NCBI GenBank assembly: GCA_947503145.1 | Contig: CANNCP010000001.1 | Span: 310,001-374,000 of the forward strand | Direction: 5' to 3' | From: an uncultured Roseovarius sp. | GTDB lineage: Bacteria > Pseudomonadota > Alphaproteobacteria > Rhodobacterales > Rhodobacteraceae | Length of the DNA: 64,000 nucleotides | In this document: one piece after another, positions 9,047 to 17,541 of the stretch | How the letters are laid out: each line of letters starts with the position of its first letter | How positions within the stretch are numbered: the first letter of the stretch is position 1 | Translations under genes and position numbers: made by a program | Notes under the pieces: generated by a model | The model's input: only the letters and a program-made list of their open reading frames with translations | Told to the model about the DNA's origin: nothing | The model's database searches: none

Positions 9047-10372
9047 TTACTGACCCGTTGCCCAGGCGGCGCCGTAAACCGGCCAGAACCAAGCACGGCG
9101 GAACCGCCCCAATGGCCATTTCTTTGGCGGGCGCTGCATGATTGCAGGATATGGCCGCGTCGGCTTGCGGTCCTGCGCCAGATCAGCCAGCAGAGCGCCC
9201 GCATAACTGGCCATTGCCACCCCGTTGCCATGATAGGAAATTGCGGTATAGGCTCCGGGCAGGGTGTCGATCGGGCCGACATAGGGTGTCAGATCGCGCG
9301 CGATACTTAGCAGACCGTGCCAGCTATGCGGTGTCTCGACATGCGCCCAGGCCGGGAACATCGCGTCAAAATGGTTGCGGATGTTGTTGTGCATCCGTTG
9401 GTCGGCCCAGGGCGCGCTGAACAGCCCGCCGCGCATGCCAAACAGCATCTGCCGGTTTGGCATCAGACGGAAGTAATGCAAGAAAAACCGATCGTCATAG
9501 CAGGCCTGATGGCTGGACCAGCCCTGTGCCGCGATCTCGTCCTCTGTCAGTTCGCGTGTGACCAGCACATTGGACTGGGTCGGCAGATAGCGCCCCGCCA
9601 TCCAGTCCGGCAGATCGTCCGACGAATAACCGTTGGTGGCCACGATCAGGCGCCGCGCGTTCACCCGTGCCTGTGGCGTCTGAAGGGTAAAGCCGCTGCC
9701 ATGGTCGATGCGTTGTACCGGGCTTTGCCCGAATATCCGGACACCCGCCGCCTGTGCCGCGTCCGCCAGACCCAGCACGTATTTCAGCGGGTTGAGGGCA
9801 AATCCGATGGGGGTGGTCATCGCGCCGAAAAACGGGCCATTGAGCCCGTTTTGTGCCAGTTGGTCCTGCGCCAGGATCGCAGGCGTCACGCCCCAGTCGC
9901 GCTCGATGTCTCGGGCGCGCAGATCAAAGCTTCGGGCTGCAGCCTGGGTATGGGCCATCAGCGTCTCGCCGTGCGAATGGCGGTCCACCTCCAGCCCGTG
10001 CGCGTCAATCAGCCCCCTGGCCAGATCGACCGCCGCGTGTTCGCTTACGCGGTACTCACGCCGTGCCGCTTCGCCGAACATCCGCCGCAGCACGCCATCG
10101 GACGCCGCCGATCCGCCGAGGCAACAAAAGCCGCCATTACGCCCTGACGCGCCCCAGCCGACCTCCTGCGCTTCCAGTACGATCACATCGGCGCCGTCCT
10201 GTGCCAGATGCAGGGCCGCGCTCAGCCCGGTAAAGCCAGCCCCGATAACCGCCACATCGGCTGACAATGTGCCGTGTGCAGGCGGGTTGGGCGCCGCTGC
10301 CTCAGTTGTCGGCCAGTAGCACCGCTCGCGCGGCAACTGGCCATAGGCGTGGGCGGGATAGACACGTCTCAT
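9047..10372 (-). CDS. FAD-dependent amine oxidoreductase (gamma-glutamylputrescine oxidase-like)
   Basis: A 441-residue DAO-family flavoprotein. The dinucleotide-binding motif VIGAGFTGLSAALHL lies at about residues 42-56 and is followed by GWGASGRNGGF, typical of PuuB/OrdL proteins; a C-terminal GAYTAISYHGNGVAMASYAG closes the FAD site. PuuB oxidises gamma-glutamylputrescine. Linkage to a PotFGHI-like transporter (its start overlaps the last permease stop by four bases) strongly suggests a polyamine substrate, but no gamma-glutamylputrescine synthetase (PuuA) is present in the window, so direct oxidation of another amine is possible. Confidence 0.82.
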   Translation of the reverse strand: MRRVYPAHAYGQLPRERCYWPTTEAAAPNPPAHGTLSADVAVIGAGFTGLSAALHLAQDGADVIVLEAQEVGWGASGRNGGFCCLGGSAASDGVLRRMFGEAARREYRVSEHAAVDLARGLIDAHGLEVDRHSHGETLMAHTQAAARSFDLRARDIERDWGVTPAILAQDQLAQNGLNGPFFGAMTTPIGFALNPLKYVLGLADAAQAAGVRIFGQSPVQRIDHGSGFTLQTPQARVNARRLIVATNGYSSDDLPDWMAGRYLPTQSNVLVTRELTEDEIAAQGWSSHQACYDDRFFLHYFRLMPNRQMLFGMRGGLFSAPWADQRMHNNIRNHFDAMFPAWAHVETPHSWHGLLSIARDLTPYVGPIDTLPGAYTAISYHGNGVAMASYAGALLADLAQDRKPTRPYPAIMQRPPKKWPLGRFRRAWFWPVYGAAWATGQ

Positions 10373-11184
10373 GCGTGTACGGCAGCCCTTTCGTCTGCCT
10401 GCCTTCGCAGGCTCATCCGTTTGCTGGCGACCGACGCACTGATGACGCCCACGGTCACGAATGCGATCAGGATCGTCGACAGCGCGTTGATTTCGGGGCT
10501 GAGGCCCAGCCGGATCGAGCTCCAGATCTTGATCGGCAGTGTCGTGGCAGACGGCCCCGCGGCAAAGCTGGCGATCACCAGATCATCGAGGCTGAGTGTA
10601 AAGGCCAGCAGCCAGCCCGAGATTACCGCAGGTGCGATGATCGGCAAGGTGACCAGACGGAACGCCTGCATCGGCGAGCAGCCCAGATCGAGTGCGGCCT
10701 CCTCCAGCGAATGGTCAAAGCTGACCAGCCGCGACGACACCACGACCGACACGTAACACATCGAGAACGTGGTATGTGCCAGGATGATGGTGAACACGCC
10801 CCGGTCGAGGCCGATCCCGATAAAGAGCAACAGCAGTGACAGACCCGTGATCACCTCGGGCATGACCAGCGGCGCATAGATCATGCCCGAAAAGAGTGTC
10901 CGCCCGGCAAAGCGCCCGGCCCGCACCAGCACCAGCGCGGCCATCGTGCCCAGGACTGTCGCGATGGTCGAAGACACCACCGCCACCCGTAACGTGACCC
11001 ACGCCGCATCCAAGAACGCCTCGTTGCTAAACAGTTCGCTATACCATTTGGTGGAAAAGCCTGCCCAGACAGTCACCAGCTTGCTTTCATTGAAGCTGTA
11101 GATGATCAGGATCACCATCGGCAGATAGAGAAACGCGAATCCCAGCGTCAGAGACGTCGCGTTGAACCATGTCATGCGTCTCAT
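10369..11184 (-). CDS. potI: Putrescine-type ABC transporter permease (PotI/PotC-like)
   Basis: A 271-residue inner-membrane subunit with six predicted transmembrane segments. It has the coupling-helix EAA motif LEEAALDLGCSPMQAFRLVTLP and opens MTWFNATSLTLGFAFLYLP. The start chosen (11184) has Shine-Dalgarno GGGAGG and overlaps the upstream permease stop by four bases; a longer reading to 11313 lies inside that gene. The downstream FAD oxidase also overlaps by four bases, so transporter and oxidase form one translationally coupled unit. Confidence 0.9.
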   Translation of the reverse strand: MRRMTWFNATSLTLGFAFLYLPMVILIIYSFNESKLVTVWAGFSTKWYSELFSNEAFLDAAWVTLRVAVVSSTIATVLGTMAALVLVRAGRFAGRTLFSGMIYAPLVMPEVITGLSLLLLFIGIGLDRGVFTIILAHTTFSMCYVSVVVSSRLVSFDHSLEEAALDLGCSPMQAFRLVTLPIIAPAVISGWLLAFTLSLDDLVIASFAAGPSATTLPIKIWSSIRLGLSPEINALSTILIAFVTVGVISASVASKRMSLRRQADERAAVHA

Positions 11185-12071
11185 TTGTCTGCCTCCCGCT
11201 GTTTCTGTTCGTTGCGCTGGAACAGGATGATCGGGATGATCAGGATCAGCAGCAGGATCACCGCCACCGCGCTGGCCACCGGCCAGTCGCGGTTGTTGAA
11301 GAATTCCTCCCACAGCACCTTGCCGATCATCAGTGTCCTGGAGCCGCCCAGAAGCGACGGAATCACGAATTCACCAATGGTCGGGATAAAGACCAGAAAA
11401 CACCCCGCGATGATGCCGTTCTTGCTGAGCGGGATCGTGATCAGCCAGAACGCCTTGATGCGGCTGCAGCCGAGATCCTCGGCGGCCTCCAGCAGTGAGG
11501 CATCCATTCGCTCCAGCGTCGAATAAATCGGCAGGATCATGAACGGCAGATAGGTGTAGACGATGCCGATATAGACCGCCGTGTTGGTGTTGAGGATGGT
11601 CAACGGCTCGCTGATGATGCCGATCCCCAGCAGGAACTGGTTCAGATACCCTTCATTGCTCAGGATGCCGACCCAGGCGTAGACCCGGATCAGGAAGCTG
11701 GTCCAGAATGGCAGGATCACCAGCATCATCAGGGTGGGGCGCCAGTGATCGGGTGCGTTGGCCATGCCGTAGGCGATGGGATAGCCGACGATCAGGGTTG
11801 CCAGCGTTGCAATGAATGCGATCTGCACCGAGGACAGATACGCCTTCCAATAGAGATCGTCAGTGGCCAGAAACCTGAAATTCTCCAGGTCGAGGGCACC
11901 AAAGAACGCCTTGATTCCCTCCCAGCCTGCCGAGAAATCCAGCGTCGGCGTGTAGGGCGGAATCGCCAGGATGATATCGCTCAGGCTGATTTTCAGCACG
12001 ATGGCAAAAGGCACCAGAAAGAGCGCCAGCAGCCATAAATAAGGAACGGCGATGAGGATGAAACGACGCAT
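11181..12071 (-). CDS. potH: Putrescine-type ABC transporter permease (PotH/PotB-like)
   Basis: A 296-residue inner-membrane subunit. After a first membrane helix (about residues 6-28) and a periplasmic loop comes a six-helix core with LPFWTSFLIRVYAWVGIL, a signature of the PotB/PotH group, and an EAA loop LEAAEDLGCSRIKAFWLITIP. It pairs with the PotI-like permease to form the channel and lies 3 bases after the ATPase gene. Likely substrate putrescine or another short polyamine, inferred from the SBP and from neighbouring catabolic genes. Confidence 0.9.
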   Translation of the reverse strand: MRRFILIAVPYLWLLALFLVPFAIVLKISLSDIILAIPPYTPTLDFSAGWEGIKAFFGALDLENFRFLATDDLYWKAYLSSVQIAFIATLATLIVGYPIAYGMANAPDHWRPTLMMLVILPFWTSFLIRVYAWVGILSNEGYLNQFLLGIGIISEPLTILNTNTAVYIGIVYTYLPFMILPIYSTLERMDASLLEAAEDLGCSRIKAFWLITIPLSKNGIIAGCFLVFIPTIGEFVIPSLLGGSRTLMIGKVLWEEFFNNRDWPVASAVAVILLLILIIPIILFQRNEQKQREADK

Positions 12072-12074
12072 CCG

Positions 12075-13199
12075 CTATCCCTCCAGCAGGACGCCGGCCG
12101 TCTCGGTCCAACTGAGCCAGACGGTGTCCTCCCACGTAAAGTTGCGGCGCGACAGGCGCCGGGTGTTCACGATCTGCGATTTGATGACCTGTCCGTTAGG
12201 CAGCTCTACGTGATAGGTCGAAAGGTTGCCCAGATAGGCGATATCCAGAATCTTGCCCTGTACCGCGTTGACCACCCCCTCGGGCCGTTCGGCGGTGATC
12301 GCCACCTTCTCGGGGCGGATTGCCAGATGGCAGGCCTGACCGTTCTGGAATGTCTTGTCGGTCTGGGCCCGCAGGGGCGGCTGCCCTTCGGCATAGGCGA
12401 TGTCGTAGCCGTCGCCGGATCTGGTTGCGCGGCCGTCGATGATCGTCACTTCGCCGATGAAGTCCGCGACATAGACCGAATTGGGTATCTCGTAGATACG
12501 GGCGGGTGTGTCGGCCTGAATGATCCGACCATGATCCATCACCGCAACGCGGCTGGCCACGGTCATTGCCTCTTCCTGATCGTGGGTGACGATCACGAAG
12601 GTGGTGCCGGTTTTTTCCTGAATATCCATCAACTCGAACTGCGTATCCTGCCGCAGCTTGGCATCAAGCGCGCCCATTGGCTCGTCCAGCAGCAACAGCT
12701 TTGGTGCCCTGGCCAGCGACCGTGCCAGCGCGACCCGCTGCCGCTGTCCGCCCGAAATCTGGTGCGGTTTGCGTTTGGCGAACTTTTCCAGCCGGGTCAG
12801 TTTCAGCATCTGCGCGACGCGCTCGGCGATCTGGTCTTTGGGCTTGCGTTCCCGCTTGAGGCCGAAGGCGATATTTTCCCAGACGGACAGATGCGGAAAG
12901 AGCGCGTAAGACTGGAACATCATGTTCACCGCCCGCTTGTTCGGCGGAATGGGCGCGATGTCTTGGCCTGCCAGAAGGATCGTGCCCTCGGTGGGGGCTT
13001 CGAACCCAGCCAGCATGCGCATCATTGTCGTCTTGCCACAGCCCGACGGGCCCAGCAGGGCAAAGAATTCCTGCGCGTAAATGTCAAAGGACTGGTTGTC
13101 GATGGCGACGAAATCACCGAACCGCTTGGTCACGTTTCTGAATTGAATGAGCGGCTTTACGTTCGGGTCGTTCCATGGCTCGAAAACTGTCTGGCCCAA
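12075..13199 (-). CDS. potG: Putrescine-type ABC transporter ATP-binding protein (PotG/PotA-like)
   Basis: A 374-residue ABC ATPase energising the importer on the cytoplasmic face. Motifs: Walker A GPSGCGKTT (about 54-62), Q-loop MMFQSYALFPHLSV, signature SGGQRQRVALARSLA, Walker B LLLLDEPMGALD, H-loop VIVTHDQEEAMT, and a C-terminal TOBE region (IRPEKVAI). It starts just downstream of a strong intrinsic terminator that separates it from the SBP gene, so its expression is probably lower than that of the binding protein. Confidence 0.93.
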   Translation of the reverse strand: MGQTVFEPWNDPNVKPLIQFRNVTKRFGDFVAIDNQSFDIYAQEFFALLGPSGCGKTTMMRMLAGFEAPTEGTILLAGQDIAPIPPNKRAVNMMFQSYALFPHLSVWENIAFGLKRERKPKDQIAERVAQMLKLTRLEKFAKRKPHQISGGQRQRVALARSLARAPKLLLLDEPMGALDAKLRQDTQFELMDIQEKTGTTFVIVTHDQEEAMTVASRVAVMDHGRIIQADTPARIYEIPNSVYVADFIGEVTIIDGRATRSGDGYDIAYAEGQPPLRAQTDKTFQNGQACHLAIRPEKVAITAERPEGVVNAVQGKILDIAYLGNLSTYHVELPNGQVIKSQIVNTRRLSRRNFTWEDTVWLSWTETAGVLLEG

Positions 13200-13222
13200 T
13201 ATTTGTCCCCTTGAAAGAGCGG

Positions 13223-13253
13223 AAAAAGCCCGCGCAACCTGTGCTGCGCGGGC
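13223..13253 (-). terminator. Rho-independent terminator/attenuator between potF and potG
   Basis: Read on the minus strand: arms GCCCGCGCA and TGCGCGGGC (perfect 9-bp stem, 8-base loop) followed by TTTTT. It lies directly after the SBP stop and before the ATPase gene of the same operon, a placement suiting partial termination. Confidence 0.85.
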
Positions 13254-13268
13254 GGGGATGGTCAGGTC

Positions 13269-14354
13269 TCAGGTGCCCGACTTGATCTTGGTCCACAGGC
13301 GCGTGACAAAACGCTGTACTTTTGGATCGAGCGGGGTCGTGGTGTAGAGGTTGTTCAGCGTCTCCTCGTCCGGGTAGATCGCCGGATCGTTGATCACATC
13401 GTCAAGCAGATACTCCTGGCTCGCCTTGTTGCCATTGGCGTAATAGACGTAGTTCGACGCGGCGGCGGCATTTTCAGGGTCCATGATGAAATTCAAGAAC
13501 TTATGCGCGCCCTCGGGGTTGGGCGCATCCACCGGGATCGCCATCTGATCAAACCACATCTGCGCCCCTTCCTTGGGCGCGTGATACGCAATCTCGACGC
13601 CATTGCCGGCCTCGTCTGCCCGGTCGCGCGCCTGAAGGATGTCGCCCGACCAGCCCATTGCAACGCAAACATCGCCGTTGGCGAGGCCGTTGATATATTC
13701 GCTGTTGTGGAATTTTTGCACATAGGGGCGCACCGCAGCGTAGACGTCTTCGACCTTGGCGACCACATCCGTATCATGGCTGTCGGGGTCTTCGCCGAGG
13801 AATTGCAGCGCGAAGGGGATTGTCTCGGCGGGCGCATCCAGGAAGTGCACGCCGCATTTGGCCAGCTTTTCCATATTTTCGGGTTTGAAGATCAGATCAA
13901 GCGAGTCAATCGGCGCGTCCTCGCCCAATGTTTCGCGCACCTTGCTGACATTCACTCCGATGCCGGTGGTGCCCCACATATAGTTGACTGAATAGGCGTT
14001 GTCGGGGTCGTATTTCTGGGTGCGATCCGTGATCAGGCTCCACATGTTGTCGTGGTTGGGCAGCAGGCTCACATCCAGCTTTTGATAGGCACCTGCGGTG
14101 ATTTGGCGCTGCAGGTAGGTGCCCGAAGGTACCACGACGTCATAGCCCGACCCGCCGGCCAGCAACTTGGTCTCCAGCACTTCGTTGCTGTCGTAGACGT
14201 CATAGATCAGCTTCAGACCTGTTTCTGCCTCGAACTTCTCCAGAAGTGCTTCGTCGATATAGTCGGACCAGTTGTAAACGCGCACTTCCTGCGCGCCTGC
14301 CGCTGCTGTCGTCAGGGCCAGTGCGATGGTGGTAGTCAGAATTGTGATTCTCAT
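13269..14354 (-). CDS. potF: Putrescine-binding periplasmic protein (PotF-like)
   Basis: A 361-residue solute-binding protein with a Sec signal peptide (about residues 1-22, ending AAAGAQE) followed by VRVYNWSDYIDEALLEKFE, the characteristic start of mature PotF/PotD proteins. The body shows GYDVVVPSGTYLQRQI and AMGWSGDILQARDRA, ligand-pocket regions in PotF. I start at MRITILTTT, which has Shine-Dalgarno GGGAGGAAA; nine further upstream codons are unlikely. First gene of the minus-strand transporter operon, divergent from a GntR regulator. Confidence 0.92.
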   Translation of the reverse strand: MRITILTTTIALALTTAAAGAQEVRVYNWSDYIDEALLEKFEAETGLKLIYDVYDSNEVLETKLLAGGSGYDVVVPSGTYLQRQITAGAYQKLDVSLLPNHDNMWSLITDRTQKYDPDNAYSVNYMWGTTGIGVNVSKVRETLGEDAPIDSLDLIFKPENMEKLAKCGVHFLDAPAETIPFALQFLGEDPDSHDTDVVAKVEDVYAAVRPYVQKFHNSEYINGLANGDVCVAMGWSGDILQARDRADEAGNGVEIAYHAPKEGAQMWFDQMAIPVDAPNPEGAHKFLNFIMDPENAAAASNYVYYANGNKASQEYLLDDVINDPAIYPDEETLNNLYTTTPLDPKVQRFVTRLWTKIKSGT

Positions 14355-14478
14355 GTTTTCCTCCCTTTGGTCAGCAGTCATGCTGTCCCGGATGCGAATT
14401 TGATCAAGTTTTTCACCAAGTGCAATATGGTAATGGTTTCATGCACCCGTTAAACTCGCAAGTCTGGAGAGTGGATAA

Positions 14479-15195
14479 GTGATCGGAAAGCACGCGAACA
14501 TGCAAAATGCCGCCGCAGATTTCAGCCCCGAGACCAGTACGGAGTTGCGCCTGCCCGCCCATGAGCTGATCTACCGCCGCTTGCGTGATATGGTGCTCTA
14601 TGGTGATCTGACTCCAGGGCAGGCGGTTACGATCCAGGGGCTGACCACACATCTGGGCGCTGGCATGACCCCTGTGCGAGAGGCGATTCGCCGCCTGATT
14701 TCGCAGGGCGCGCTGGAGTTTCAGGGCAACCGCCGGGTCAGTGTGCCAAAGCTGAATGCTGCGAGTATATCTGAAATAATTCAGGCACGTCAGTGGCTTG
14801 ATCCCTACCTGATCCGTCGTGCCGCGGCGCGTGCCGGGCCTGCCCACCTCAGCTGCCTGAAGGATATCGACACCGCCCTCGACAGGGCTATCATAGGTGG
14901 TGATCTGCGCGCCTATCTGGAACTGAATCACCGTTTCCACAGCCACCTCTATGATATGGCGGCCTCGCCGATCCTGACTGATATGGCCGAAGGATTGTGG
15001 CTACGCTTTGGCCCGTCGATGCGGGTGGTCTGTGGCCGTATCGGTACTCAGAACCTGCCCGACAAGCACCGGGAGACGATGCACGCCATCAGTATCGGCG
15101 ATGTTGATGCCGCTGCCGCGGCGATCGAGGGGGATGTGATGCAGGGAATGGAGCAACTGCGCCTGTCGCTCAGCGAAGAATCCACTGTAGAGTGA
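14479..15195 (+). CDS. GntR-family (FCD) transcriptional regulator
   Basis: A 238-residue regulator with an N-terminal winged helix-turn-helix (LIYRRLRDMVLYGDLTPGQ, then GAGMTPVREAIRRLISQGAL) and a C-terminal FCD effector domain with metal-ligand-like residues in ELNHRFHSHLY and DKHRETMHAI. I chose the GTG at 14479 because GGAGAG lies six bases upstream; an ATG at 14500 is the alternative. It is divergent from potF and upstream of the aminotransferase, so it probably controls one or both of the polyamine transport and degradation units; the effector is unknown. Confidence 0.88.
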   Translation: MIGKHANMQNAAADFSPETSTELRLPAHELIYRRLRDMVLYGDLTPGQAVTIQGLTTHLGAGMTPVREAIRRLISQGALEFQGNRRVSVPKLNAASISEIIQARQWLDPYLIRRAAARAGPAHLSCLKDIDTALDRAIIGGDLRAYLELNHRFHSHLYDMAASPILTDMAEGLWLRFGPSMRVVCGRIGTQNLPDKHRETMHAISIGDVDAAAAAIEGDVMQGMEQLRLSLSEESTVE

Positions 15196-15301
15196 TTCGA
15201 TTGACCGTCCGGCAATTTGATCATATTCATGCTGCGACTGATATTCTGTGATCCAAAAAGGACGCGCACCGCGCCGCCCGGACTTGCGAAAGGCCCTTCC
15301 C

Positions 15302-16699
15302 ATGACGCTCATCTCCAATCATCTGCCGACCGCTGAACTTCAGGCGCTTGATGCCGCCCACCACATGCACCCGTTCACCAATGGTGGTGAACTGGAGGCC
15401 AAGGGCGCGCGCGTCATCACCCGCGCCAAGGGCGTGACCCTGACCGATAGCGACGGCAACGATTACCTAGATGCGATGGCGGGGCTGTGGTGTGTCAATA
15501 TCGGCTACGGCCGGGATGAGCTGGCCGAAGCCGCCGCGCGCCAGATGCGCGAGCTGCCCTATTACAACACGTTCTTTCAGACCACCCACGTCCCCGCTAT
15601 CGCGCTGGCGCAGAAGCTGGCCGAACTGGCGCCGGGCGACCTGAACCACGTTTTCTTTGCCGGGTCGGGGTCCGAGGCGAACGACACCAACATCCGCATG
15701 GTGCGGACCTACTGGGCGCAAAAGGGCCAGCCGGAAAAAAACATCATCATCAGCCGCAAGAACGCCTATCATGGCTCCTCCGTCGGCAGCGGCAGCCTGG
15801 GCGGCATGACCTTCATGCACGAACAGGGCGGTCTGCCGATCCCCAACGTACATCATATCGACCAGCCGCACTGGTGGGCTGAAGGCGGCGACACCAGCCC
15901 CGAAGAGTTCGGTCTGGAACGCGCGGGCCAGCTGGAAAAGGCTATCAAGGATCTGGGCGTGGACCGCGTCGCGGCCTTTATCGCGGAGCCGATTCAGGGC
16001 GCGGGCGGCGTGATCATCCCGCCCGAGACATACTGGCCCGAGATTCAGCGCATCTGCGACAAATACGGTATCCTGCTGATCGCCGACGAGGTGATCTGCG
16101 GGTTCGGTCGTACCGGTAGCTGGTTCGGCTCCAACACGCTGGGGATTCGTCCGCATATCATGACCGTGGCCAAGGGGCTCAGTTCGGGCTATGCGCCGAT
16201 CGGCGGCTCGATCGTCTGCGATGAAGTGGCGCAGGTGATCAACAATTGTGAATTCGCGCATGGCTATACTTATTCGGGCCACCCGATGACCTGTGCCGTC
16301 GCGCTGGAAAATCTGCGCATTCTCCAGGAGGAGGGTATCGTTGACCGCGTGGCATCGCACACCGGGCCCTACCTGCAAGAGAAATGGCGCGGCCTGGCCG
16401 AACACCCGCTGGTGGGCGAGGCACCGATTGTGGGCATGATGGGGTCCATCGCGCTGACCCCCGATGCCGCACGTCGTGCGAAGTTTGCCGCCGATCAGGG
16501 CGCAGCCGGCCTGAAGTGCCGCGAGCATTGTTTTCGGAACGGTCTGGTGATGCGTCATGTCGGCGATCGGATGATCATCTCGCCGCCGCTGGTGATGACC
16601 GATAGCGAGATAGATACACTGGTCGATCGCGCCTGGACCGCGCTTGACCTGACTCTTGCTCAATTGAAGAAAGAGGGGCTGATGGAAGCCGCCGAGTGA
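15302..16699 (+). CDS. Class III aminotransferase (putrescine/omega-amino acid-pyruvate type)
   Basis: A 465-residue PLP-dependent transaminase. Features: HHMHPFTNGGELEAKGARVI at the N-terminus, AGLWCVNIGYGRDELAEAA, AGSGSEANDTNIRMVR, the PLP-Asp motif LIADEVICGFGRTGSWFG and the PLP lysine in TVAKGLSSGYAPIGG. It resembles Roseobacter and Pseudomonas SpuC-type enzymes that move the amino group of putrescine to pyruvate, giving 4-aminobutanal. Its location next to the PotFGHI-like importer and GntR regulator supports this; beta-alanine or GABA transamination remains possible. Start chosen at MTLISNH, not the longer reading. Confidence 0.86.
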   Translation: MTLISNHLPTAELQALDAAHHMHPFTNGGELEAKGARVITRAKGVTLTDSDGNDYLDAMAGLWCVNIGYGRDELAEAAARQMRELPYYNTFFQTTHVPAIALAQKLAELAPGDLNHVFFAGSGSEANDTNIRMVRTYWAQKGQPEKNIIISRKNAYHGSSVGSGSLGGMTFMHEQGGLPIPNVHHIDQPHWWAEGGDTSPEEFGLERAGQLEKAIKDLGVDRVAAFIAEPIQGAGGVIIPPETYWPEIQRICDKYGILLIADEVICGFGRTGSWFGSNTLGIRPHIMTVAKGLSSGYAPIGGSIVCDEVAQVINNCEFAHGYTYSGHPMTCAVALENLRILQEEGIVDRVASHTGPYLQEKWRGLAEHPLVGEAPIVGMMGSIALTPDAARRAKFAADQGAAGLKCREHCFRNGLVMRHVGDRMIISPPLVMTDSEIDTLVDRAWTALDLTLAQLKKEGLMEAAE

Positions 16700-16833
16700 G
16701 CCTTGGTGGACAGCCAATACCGACCCTGTGAGATAGCTGCAACAGTCGCGGTGTCTTGAGTGTGCGCGGCTCGACAAAATCGAGGGGCCCGCGATAGCGG
16801 TGTTCACAACGGACCTGACAGGATCAGACTATC

Positions 16834-17424
16834 ATGAAGCGTGCCAAATCCCTGCTGGCGCTCGTGGCGCTTGTGCTTGTCGCTGCTTGCGGCGTACCGC
16901 AATCGGGCAACTTTGCGCCGCCGCCGGGCAAACCGGCCGAGATTGCAGCCCTTGCCGCATCGATCCGCGCGCTCGGTCCCGAGGTCGATCCCGAAGAGGC
17001 CAGCCGCGCGGCCCAGGTGGCCTATGATTACAGCCATACACTGGCCGTGCAGTACCAGATCACCGATCCGCCGCTGATTCACAACACCAAGGTCAATATG
17101 GGGACCAGACCGCGCGGCCTGTGCTGGCACTGGGCGCATGATCTGGAAAAACGCCTGAAGAAAGAGCGGTTCCAGACACTGGACCTGCATCGGGCCATCG
17201 CCAATTCGCGCAACTGGCGGATCGAGCACAGCACGGCGATCATCTCGCGCCGGGGCGATGATTTCGACGATGGCATCGTCGTTGATCCCTGGCGCAAGGG
17301 CGGCGTGCTGACCTGGATGCCGGTGCGCGAGGACACCCGCTATGGCTGGGAAGAACGGCGGCTGGTGCTGAAGCGCAAACGCGGCCAACTGCCGCCAGAG
17401 GCGTATGACGCGGCGATAGAATAG
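16834..17424 (+). CDS. Lipoprotein with a possible Cys-His-Asp hydrolase triad
   Basis: A 196-residue predicted lipoprotein: the signal ends in LVAAC with Cys19 as lipidation site. The soluble domain carries RGLCWHWAHD (Cys97), WRIEHSTAI (His132) and IVVDPWRKGG (Asp151), the order and spacing of a papain/transglutaminase-like triad. I do not recognise a named family. It follows the aminotransferase by 134 bases, and a run of nine G bases directly follows its TAG stop. A peptidoglycan- or protein-modifying periplasmic role is speculation. Confidence 0.65.
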   Translation: MKRAKSLLALVALVLVAACGVPQSGNFAPPPGKPAEIAALAASIRALGPEVDPEEASRAAQVAYDYSHTLAVQYQITDPPLIHNTKVNMGTRPRGLCWHWAHDLEKRLKKERFQTLDLHRAIANSRNWRIEHSTAIISRRGDDFDDGIVVDPWRKGGVLTWMPVREDTRYGWEERRLVLKRKRGQLPPEAYDAAIE

Positions 17425-17541
17425 GGGGGGGGCGAACAGCACCGCAGGCGCCACGCCATCGCAGTCCGCCCGGTCGCACCAAAAGTGCAGCCGCAAAAGT
17501 CGGCTCACCTTTGGCGCAACACTTTCCCGCGACCGGGAAAG

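Noticed and set aside
15467-16807. Minus-strand open frame of 446 codons opposite the aminotransferase
   Set aside because: Shadow of a well-supported class III aminotransferase on the plus strand.
17424-17432. Run of nine G after the lipoprotein stop, considered for phase variation
   Set aside because: It follows the stop codon, outside any reading frame and not in an evident promoter.
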